Below, in pieces: positions 25,632-33,798 of a stretch of 64,000 nucleotides of DNA. Location: the NCBI RefSeq assembly GCF_023374055.1, contig NZ_JAMBEP010000001.1, forward strand, positions 930,001 to 994,000, written 5' to 3'. The position numbers were made by a program, and so were the translations under genes. Within the stretch, counting starts at the first letter, position 1; each line of letters opens with the position of its first letter. The notes beneath the pieces were generated by a model that did not search any database, had not been told where the DNA came from, and saw only the letters and a program-made list of their open reading frames with translations. This DNA is from Luteimonas galliterrae. Lineage in GTDB: Bacteria; Pseudomonadota; Gammaproteobacteria; Xanthomonadales; Xanthomonadaceae.

Positions 25632-25987
25632 GCACGCCGCGCCCGGGCACGGCAGGTTCCACGCGAACCTGCCCGCACTGCAAGACCAGGATCCTGGAAA
25701 GCGCCGCGGTATGCCCGGCGTGCAAGCACTATCTGCGCATCGATTCGGCTGCGTCGCCGCTGGCGCAGCCGCTGCCTTCGCCGCTGAAGGTCGAAGGCAT
25801 CATCCGGCAGCCGGCCGACGGCGGCTCTTCGGAATATTCCGTGGTGGTGGTGGTGACCAACGAACGCGGCGAGGAAGTGTCGCGCCACGTCGTCGGCGTG
25901 GGCGCTTTGCATCCCAACGAGCAACGTACGTTTTCGTTGGCGGTGGAGATGTTCGCGCCAACCGGCGCCAAGGCGCGCCGGCACTGA
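25628..25987 (+). CDS. Zinc-ribbon protein coupled to bactofilin, unknown function
   Basis: A 119-residue protein. Residues about 15-33 carry a zinc ribbon with two CxxC knuckles (CPHCK and CPACK, 14 residues apart). The C-terminal half (KVEGIIRQP, SEYSVVVVVTNERGEEVSRHVVGVGALHPNEQRTFSLAVEMF) reads as a small Ig-like beta-sandwich. No recognised family name. The start overlaps the bactofilin stop by four bases, implying a stoichiometric partner or regulator of the filament. Confidence 0.8.
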   Translation: MSTPRPGTAGSTRTCPHCKTRILESAAVCPACKHYLRIDSAASPLAQPLPSPLKVEGIIRQPADGGSSEYSVVVVVTNERGEEVSRHVVGVGALHPNEQRTFSLAVEMFAPTGAKARRH

Positions 25988-26042
25988 TCGGCTTTGTAGA
26001 GCGGGGGGCTTGCTCCGCTGCTCTTGAACCTCGAGGCGCGAA

Positions 26043-26125
26043 TTTGTGGGAGCGGCTTCAGCCGCGAGCTCTTTCTTCCCGCTGGCACGAAATTAAGAGC
26101 TCGCGGCTGAAGCCGCTCCCACAAA
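26043..26125. repeat. Inverted pair of REP-like arms, variable loop (copy 2)
   Basis: TTTGTGGGAGCGGCTTCAGC begins the left arm and its exact inverse closes the right arm; the loop of about 20 bases is unique. An unrelated palindrome (GTAGAGCGGGGGGCTTGCTC) precedes it at 25996-26025. It sits between convergent genes and may act as a bidirectional terminator. Confidence 0.9.
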
Positions 26126-26136
26126 AACTCCGCGGA

Positions 26137-26391
26137 TCAAGGTCCACGTGACGCGCTGCCGCAGCTGTCGCATCCACCGCAAGCGCCCGCGCCTATGAGC
26201 GAAGCCGGCGGCGCTATCCAGCGACCCATCGCGCGCACCCAATCCGGCCTGCCCTCGCGCACCAGCGGCAGCGCGCAGGCCATGCGCAACCTGCGCGTCG
26301 CATTCGGAAACTGCTTCTTGGCGACGAAGGCCGCGCTGACCGCCACCGCCAGCCCGATCACCGCGTACTGCAGCAGCAGCGACGCGCTCAT
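26137..26391 (-). CDS. Small Cys-rich protein of the feo operon (DUF6587-like)
   Basis: An 84-residue protein. One N-terminal membrane helix (LLLQYAVIGLAVAVSAAFVA) is followed by a basic cytoplasmic segment and a C-terminal CGGCDSCG cluster. It resembles the small membrane proteins that follow feoB in xanthomonads and related proteobacteria. The Cys cluster could hold iron or an Fe-S centre and may replace the FeoC function; this is inference. It overlaps the feoB stop by four bases. Confidence 0.75.
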   Translation of the reverse strand: MSASLLLQYAVIGLAVAVSAAFVAKKQFPNATRRLRMACALPLVREGRPDWVRAMGRWIAPPASLIGAGACGGCDSCGSASRGP

Positions 26392-28271
26392 CCCGCCCCC
26401 AGCGCCACGGCGACCTGATAGGTGATCAGCGACGCCAGATAAGCCAGCGCGAACAGGTAACCCGCGCTGATCGCGACCTGCTTCCAAGAATTCGTCTCGC
26501 GCCGGATCGTCGCCAGCGTCGACAGGCATTGCGGCGCATAGATGAACCACACCAGCAGCGACAATGCCGTGGCCAGCGACCAACCGTCGGAGATCAACGG
26601 CGACAAGGCCTGCGCGGCCGCGTCGTCGTCCGCGGCCGACAACGCGTACACCGTAGCCAGCGACGACACCGCCACTTCGCGCGCCGCCATGCCCGGAATC
26701 AGCGCGATGCAGATCTGCCAGTTGAATCCGACCGGCGCGAAGATCGCCGTCATCGCATGGCCGATGCGCCCGGCGAAGCTGTAGTCGATCGCCGGACCGA
26801 CCGCATCGGGAGGCGCCGCGGGGAACGACAGCAGGAACCACAGCAGCACCGTCAGCGCCAGGATGATGCCGCCCACGCGCTTTAGGAAGATCATCGCGCG
26901 CTCGTACAGCCCGATCAGCAGGTCGCGCGGATGCGGCAGGCGGTACGAAGGCAGCTCCAGCAGCAACGCATGCTCGCTCTTGTCGCGGCGCCATTTCTTC
27001 ATCACCCACGACACCGCCAGCGCGCTGAGGATCCCGGCCATGTACAGCGCGAACAGCACCAGCCCCTGCAGGTTGAACACGCCCCACACCTGCTGCTGCG
27101 GAATGAAAGCGCCGATCAGCAGCGCATACACCGGCAGGCGCGCCGAGCACGTCATCAGCGGCGCGACCATGATCGTGGCCAGGCGGTCGCGCGGATCCTG
27201 GATCGACCGGGTGGCCATGATGCCGGGAATGGCGCAGGCGAAACTCGACAGCAGCGGGATGAACGAACGACCGGACAAGCCCGCGGCGGCCATCATCCTG
27301 TCGAGCAGGAACGCCGCGCGCGGCAAATAGCCCGATTCCTCCAGCGCGAGGATGAAGGCGAACAGGATCAGGATCTGCGGCAGGAACACGATCACGCCGC
27401 CGACGCCGGCGATGATGCCGTTCACCAGCAGGCTGTTGAGCGGCCCTTCCGGCAGCGTGGCGCCGACCCACTCGCCGAGCCAGGCGGTGCCGGCATCGAT
27501 GCCGTCCATCATCGGCGTGGCCCAGGCGTACACCGCCTGGAAGATCAGGAACATCACCGCCGCCAGCGCCAGCAATCCGAACACCGGATGCAGCAGCCAG
27601 CGGTCGAGCGCATCGTCGATGCGCGCGGTGCGCCGCGGCATGGTCACCGCCAGCGACAGCAGGCGGCGCGTTTCGGCGTGCAGCGCGTCGGTTTCGACGG
27701 CGCCGTCGCGATCGTGCGCGGCCAGGCGTTTCTGCGGCGGCGGCGCGGCCGCATCCATGCGATCGAGCGCGGCCACCAGCGCGTTCGCGCCGCCGCTGCG
27801 CACGGCGACCGTTTCGATCACGGGCACGCCGAGTTCGCGCTGCAAGGCATCGACGTCGATGACGATGCCCCGCCGGCGCGCCGCGTCGGCCATGTTCAAC
27901 GCCACGATCATCGGCTTGCCGATCTCGCGCAGCTCCAGCACGAAACGCAGGTGCAGGCGCAAGTTGGTGGCATCGACCACGCACACCAGCGCATCGGGCG
28001 CCGGTTCGCCGGGATAGAAGCCGCGGCAGACGTCGCGCGCGATCGCCTCGTCCAGGCTCGCCGGATGCAGGCTGTAGGCGCCGGGCAGATCCAGCACGGC
28101 GTAATGCCGGCCCGAGGGCGCGACCAGCCGGCCTTCCTTGCGTTCGACGGTGACGCCGGCGTAGTTCGCGACCTTTTGCCGGCTGCCGGTCAGCTGGTTG
28201 AACAGGGCGGTCTTGCCGCTGTTCGGATTGCCGACCAGGGCCAGGCGCATCGGAATGGCGGCGGCGTTCAT
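26388..28271 (-). CDS. feoB: Ferrous iron transporter FeoB
   Basis: A 627-residue inner-membrane Fe2+ transporter. The G domain (1-170) has G1 GNPNSGKT (14-21), G3 DLPGAYSL and G4 NMAD. The membrane part contains the Gate motifs: FLPQILILFAFILALEESGYLPRA, LSSFACAIPGIMATR and a late GMAAREV segment. The length is shorter than E. coli FeoB (773) because the linker is compact, as in other xanthomonads. It is translationally coupled to feoA upstream and the Cys-rich gene downstream. Confidence 0.95.
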   Translation of the reverse strand: MNAAAIPMRLALVGNPNSGKTALFNQLTGSRQKVANYAGVTVERKEGRLVAPSGRHYAVLDLPGAYSLHPASLDEAIARDVCRGFYPGEPAPDALVCVVDATNLRLHLRFVLELREIGKPMIVALNMADAARRRGIVIDVDALQRELGVPVIETVAVRSGGANALVAALDRMDAAAPPPQKRLAAHDRDGAVETDALHAETRRLLSLAVTMPRRTARIDDALDRWLLHPVFGLLALAAVMFLIFQAVYAWATPMMDGIDAGTAWLGEWVGATLPEGPLNSLLVNGIIAGVGGVIVFLPQILILFAFILALEESGYLPRAAFLLDRMMAAAGLSGRSFIPLLSSFACAIPGIMATRSIQDPRDRLATIMVAPLMTCSARLPVYALLIGAFIPQQQVWGVFNLQGLVLFALYMAGILSALAVSWVMKKWRRDKSEHALLLELPSYRLPHPRDLLIGLYERAMIFLKRVGGIILALTVLLWFLLSFPAAPPDAVGPAIDYSFAGRIGHAMTAIFAPVGFNWQICIALIPGMAAREVAVSSLATVYALSAADDDAAAQALSPLISDGWSLATALSLLVWFIYAPQCLSTLATIRRETNSWKQVAISAGYLFALAYLASLITYQVAVALGAG

Positions 28272-28537
28272 GCCTGCCCCGCGCCTTGATCCGCGCCGTT
28301 GCTGCGCACGCGGACGCGGGCCGCTTCCTCGCGGCGTAGCGCGAAACGCGTGTAGCCGATTTGCACCAGCAACGGCTCGGCGCCGATCGGGCCGATCGCC
28401 ATCACCTGCACCTGCTCGCCATCGACGAAACCCAGTTCGCGCAGGCGCCGCGCGATGGGGTCGTTCGGACCCCGATCCTCGACGGCTTCCACGGTGGCCA
28501 AAGTGCGTCGCGGCAGGTCGGAAAGCATCATGTTCAT
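28268..28537 (-). CDS. feoA: Ferrous iron transport protein FeoA
   Basis: An 89-residue SH3-like protein: MMLSDLPRRTLATVEAVEDRG, then RRLRELGFVDGEQVQVMAIGPIG and EPLLVQIGYTRFALRREEAARV, typical FeoA. It is a cytosolic partner of FeoB. The ATG at 28537 is the first true start; 28531 is possible. No clear SD is visible. The start lies right after a Fur-like box, so repression by iron is likely. Confidence 0.92.
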   Translation of the reverse strand: MNMMLSDLPRRTLATVEAVEDRGPNDPIARRLRELGFVDGEQVQVMAIGPIGAEPLLVQIGYTRFALRREEAARVRVRSNGADQGAGQA

Positions 28538-28544
28538 CGGCAAA

Positions 28545-28559
28545 CAAGAATTGTTCTCA
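28545..28559 (-). promoter_or_regulatory. Fur-box-like operator upstream of feoA
   Basis: On the minus strand TGAGAAC-A-ATTCTTG within AATGAGAACAATTCTTGTTT, a 7-1-7 inverted repeat close to the Fur consensus TGATAAT-N-ATTATCA. It ends 8 bases before the feoA start, a position consistent with repression. Confidence 0.65.
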
Positions 28560-28646
28560 TTCTAGCATCTGCCGGCGACGCCGGCGGCTGCCGGGGCGCA
28601 ACGCTGCCTCCGGCTATCATGCAGGCCCGCCCCGCGAGCCCCACGG

Positions 28647-29438
28647 ATGACGACCCCGCCGCTGCTGACCGAACGCGCTGGCCCGATCGCCCATCTGCGC
28701 CTGAACCGGCCGGAGCTGCACAACGCCTTCGATGCCGGCCTGATCGGCGAACTGACCCGGGCGCTGGAAACCGTGGCCGCCGACTCCGCCGTGCGCGTGG
28801 TGGTGCTGGAAGCCGCCGGCGCTTCGTTCTCCGCCGGCGCCGATCTGCATTGGATGCGCGGCATGGCCCAGGCCAGCCAGGCCGAGAACCGCGAAGACGC
28901 TCTCGCCCTCGCCCGCCTGATGCGAACCCTGGACGAACTTCCCAAGCCGACCATCGCCCGCGTGCACGGCGCGGCCTTCGGCGGCGGCGTGGGCCTCGTC
29001 GCCTGTTGCGATATCGCGATCGGCGTGCCCGAGGCCAGGTTCGGGCTGACCGAAAGCAAGCTTGGCCTGCTGCCGGCGGTGATCTCGCCCTACGTGATCG
29101 CCGCGATCAGTCCGCGCCAAGCACGGCGCTGGTTCGCCAGCGCCGAAACCTTCGGCGCGGACGTGGCGCTGCAGATGGGCCTGCTGCACTTGGTGGTTTC
29201 CGCCGACCAGCTCGACGCGGCCGTGCAACGGCAGGCGGAGTTGTTGCTGAAAGCCGGCCCGATCGCGGCGGCAAGCGCCAAGACCCTGGTGCGCGACGTC
29301 GCCCACAGCAACGACCGCGACGCATCGGATGCCGCCAACGCCGATCTGATCGCGCGCCTGCGCATCTCGCCGGAAGGTCAGGAAGGCATCGGCGCATTCC
29401 TGGAAAAACGTTCTCCCGCTTGGGCATCCAAGGAGTAG
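28647..29438 (+). CDS. liuC: Enoyl-CoA hydratase, probable methylglutaconyl-CoA hydratase
   Basis: A 263-residue crotonase-family enzyme. AGASFSAGADLHWMRGM forms the oxyanion region and GAAFGGGVGLVACCDIAIG with RFGLTESKLGLLPAVISPYV carries the conserved crotonase signature with catalytic Glu. The LHWMRGM text and its place beside methylcrotonyl-CoA carboxylase and HMG-CoA lyase genes point to 3-methylglutaconyl-CoA hydratase in leucine degradation. A generic enoyl-CoA hydratase cannot be excluded. Confidence 0.85.
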   Translation: MTTPPLLTERAGPIAHLRLNRPELHNAFDAGLIGELTRALETVAADSAVRVVVLEAAGASFSAGADLHWMRGMAQASQAENREDALALARLMRTLDELPKPTIARVHGAAFGGGVGLVACCDIAIGVPEARFGLTESKLGLLPAVISPYVIAAISPRQARRWFASAETFGADVALQMGLLHLVVSADQLDAAVQRQAELLLKAGPIAAASAKTLVRDVAHSNDRDASDAANADLIARLRISPEGQEGIGAFLEKRSPAWASKE

Positions 29439-29441
29439 ACC

Positions 29442-29825
29442 ATGCTCGATCATGTCGGCCTTCCGGTTTCCGATTTCGAACGCTCGAAAGCGTTCTATGC
29501 CGCCGTGTTCGCGCCGCTCGGCTATAGCTTAGTGATGGAAGTGACCCCGGAGATGACCGGCGACGGTTCCAGCGCGGCAGGCTTCGGCAAAGGCAAACCG
29601 GATTTTTGGATCGGCACGCACGACAAGCAGGCGCGCACCCACGTCGCCGTCGCCGCCGCGGACCGCGCCGCCGTGCGCGCCTTCTACGAAGCCGCGATCG
29701 CCGCCGGCGCCAAAGACAACGGACCGCCCGGGCTGCGGCCGCATTATCACGAGAACTACTACGGCGCGTTCGTCCTTGATCCGGATGGCCACAACATCGA
29801 AGCGGTCTGTCACGCACCGGAATAA
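29442..29825 (+). CDS. VOC (glyoxalase-fold) family protein
   Basis: A 127-residue protein beginning MLDHVGLPVSDFERSKAFYAAVFAPLGY, a typical glyoxalase/bleomycin-resistance fold, with DPDGHNIEAVCH at the C-terminus. H4 and the C-terminal Glu in NIEAV occupy the usual metal-ligand positions. The reaction is unknown. It follows the hydratase gene by 3 bases, so it belongs to the liu transcript. A DUF559 cassette begins 8 bases after its stop. Confidence 0.85.
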   Translation: MLDHVGLPVSDFERSKAFYAAVFAPLGYSLVMEVTPEMTGDGSSAAGFGKGKPDFWIGTHDKQARTHVAVAAADRAAVRAFYEAAIAAGAKDNGPPGLRPHYHENYYGAFVLDPDGHNIEAVCHAPE

Positions 29826-29832
29826 GGCTTGA

Positions 29833-30299
29833 AGCCCTCCCCTTCAAGGGGAGGGTTGGGTGGGGATGGTTTTAAACGCCGGAAAGCCGCATGGAGCCCG
29901 CATGGATGGTCAGACAAACAGAAAAATCCTCGGCGCCAAATTGCAGCGGCAACTACGCAACATGCCGACGGATGCGGAACGCCTTATGGCAACGACTACG
30001 CGCCAGACAGCTCGACAACGCGAAATTCAGACGCCAACACCCCTTTGATGACTACATACTCGACTTCGCTTGCCTCGAACGGACGATCGTTATCGAACTT
30101 GACGGAGGCCAGCACGCTGACGCTGCCGACTACGATGCCAAACGCACTGCCACGCTAGAAAAAGCAGGCTTTGTCGTACTCAGGTTCTGGAACAATGAAG
30201 TATTCGAAAATATGGATGGAGTGCTTGAAGTGATTTGGACGACATTGCGCGCGAGAGCAAAACCATCCCCACCCAACCCTCCCCTTGAAGGGGAGGGCT
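29833..30299 (+). mobile_element. DUF559 cassette bounded by perfect 41-bp inverted repeats
   Basis: Left repeat 29833-29873 and right repeat 30259-30299 are exact inverses of each other over 41 bases. Each itself contains a hairpin (CCCTCCCCTT-C-AAGGGGAGGG) and the text GGTTGGGTGGGGATGG. The 385-base interior carries a frameshifted DUF559 endonuclease-like gene. No target-site duplication is obvious and no transposase is present. The cassette lies between two genes of the liu operon, in the same orientation, and its right end supplies the SD sequence of the next gene. Confidence 0.75.
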
Positions 30300-30301
30300 A
30301 A
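29902..30301 (+). pseudogene. DUF559 (Vsr-like endonuclease fold) gene with a frameshift
   Basis: The N-terminal part (from 29902: MDGQTNRKILGAKLQRQLRN, then MPTDAERL) and the rest (WQRLRARQLDNAKFRRQHPF, DFACLERTIVIELDGGQHA, RFWNNEVFENMDGVL) are in different frames. They meet at 29985-29987, where CTT-A-TGG breaks the expected AERL(L)WQRLR run. Joined, they give a full DUF559 protein of about 125 residues, with the E-x-DGGQH nuclease-like core. The C-terminal residues come from the right inverted repeat. A sequencing error or programmed shift could produce the same picture. Confidence 0.75.
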
Positions 30302-30305
30302 AAGC

Positions 30306-32311
<2,006 letters not shown>

Positions 32312-32315
<4 letters not shown>

Positions 32316-32908
32316 ACGCACGCATCCTGGCGGCCGCATCGCTTCCGCTTGCGCTGGGCGCCTGCGTGGCGTTCGAGCACCTGCCCGAAGTCGCGCTGGC
32401 CTGCGATCCCAGGCTCGAAGGCCGCTGGGCCCCGGACGGCATGGCCGCCAAGGATGCCGTCGTGATCGACCGCCAGTGCCAGGCTACGATCCCCGGCGGT
32501 TCGCAGGCCAGGGGCGCGGCCGAGCCGCTGCGTTTCAAGCTGCGCAGTTTCCAGCTCGACGGCCAGGGTTATCTGGTCTTCGAGAAAGGCGATATCGCAC
32601 GCTTGACCGGCCTGGCCGAGGGCGCCCTGGCCGACAGCGATCTGCAGGCTCTCGACAAGCAGCGCTTTCTGATGCGTTACCGCATCGACGGCGAAACGCT
32701 GCAAGCGGCGATGGCCGACCAGGCCTACGCCAGCGACGCCATCGACGAAGGCATGCTGTCCGGCAAGGCATTGGCGGAGACCGTGTCGCTGGTCGAAACC
32801 GATGCCGACGGCATGCCTGGCCTGCTCGCTTCGCATCCCGAACTGTTCGTTTCCGAGGGGCGCGGCTGGGCGGAATTCCGCCGCCTGGGCGCGGGGCTCG
32901 CGCCGTGA
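32312..32908 (+). CDS. Putative lipoprotein inside the liu operon, unknown function
   Basis: A 198-residue protein with a lipobox-like signal (MNARILAAASLPLALGAC, C18). The mature part has CDPRLEGRWAPDGM, DRQCQATIPGG and a C-terminal ASHPELFVSEGRGWAEFRRL, resembling uncharacterised proteins of related bacteria. It overlaps liuD (ATGA) and liuE (GTGA), so it is tightly coupled to a catabolic operon although it should sit in the envelope. No catalytic motif is visible. Confidence 0.75.
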
Positions 32909-33798
32909 GCCGGTCCGTGCGTATCGTCGAAGTCGGCCCGCGCGACGGGCTGCAGAACGAGAAGGCGATGATCGCCACCGCCGACAAGATCGAGCTCATC
33001 GATCGCCTGTCCGGCACCGGCCTGCGCACCATCGAGGCGACCAGCTTCGTCAGCCCGAAATGGATCCCGCAATTGGCCGACGCCGCCGAAGTCTTCGCCG
33101 GCATCCATCGCAAGCCCGGTATCGCTTATCCGGTGTTGGTGCCCAACGAACGTGGCTATGAACGCGCACGCGCGGTCGGCGCAGAGGAAATCGCGGTGTT
33201 CACCGCGGCATCGGAAGCCTTCAACCGCAAGAACATCAACGCCGGCATCGACGAATCCATCGAACGCTTCCGCCCGGTGCTCGAACGCGCCACGGACGAC
33301 GGCGTGCGCGTGCGCGGCTACGTATCGACTGTGCTCGGCTGCCCTTACCAGGGCGAAGTGCCGGTGCCCGACGTGGTGCGCGTGGCGGCGAAGCTGCACG
33401 CGCTGGGCTGCTACGAAATATCGCTGGGCGACACTATCGGCGTGGGCACGCCGCAGAAAGCCCGCGCCATGCTGAAGGCCGTCGCCGCGGAAGTGCCGAT
33501 GGCCGCGCTCGCCGTCCACTTCCACGACACTTACGGCCAGGCGCTGGCGAATATCCTCGCCTGCCTGGAAGAAGGCGTGGCCGTGGTCGACGCCGCCGTC
33601 GGCGGCACCGGCGGCTGCCCGTATGCGAAAGGCGCCAGCGGCAACGTCTCCAGCGAAGATGTGGTCTACATGCTGCACGGATTGGGCATCGAAACCGGCG
33701 TCGATCTCGACAAGCTCGCCGACACCGGGCGGTGGCTCTCTGCCCTGCTCGGCCGCGAGACCGGCAGCAAGGTCGGCAAGGCGCTGGCGGCCGCGTGA
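32905..33798 (+). CDS. liuE: Hydroxymethylglutaryl-CoA lyase
   Basis: A 297-residue TIM-barrel lyase cleaving HMG-CoA to acetoacetate and acetyl-CoA, the last step of leucine degradation. It starts with GTG (SRSVRIVEVGPRDGLQNEK), overlapping the previous stop as GTGA. Motifs: EVGPRDGLQNE with catalytic Asp/Arg, ATSFVSPKWIPQL, LAVHFHDTYGQAL with metal-binding His, and GGTGGCPYAKGASGN with the active-site Cys. Length is normal. Confidence 0.95.
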   Translation: MSRSVRIVEVGPRDGLQNEKAMIATADKIELIDRLSGTGLRTIEATSFVSPKWIPQLADAAEVFAGIHRKPGIAYPVLVPNERGYERARAVGAEEIAVFTAASEAFNRKNINAGIDESIERFRPVLERATDDGVRVRGYVSTVLGCPYQGEVPVPDVVRVAAKLHALGCYEISLGDTIGVGTPQKARAMLKAVAAEVPMAALAVHFHDTYGQALANILACLEEGVAVVDAAVGGTGGCPYAKGASGNVSSEDVVYMLHGLGIETGVDLDKLADTGRWLSALLGRETGSKVGKALAAA

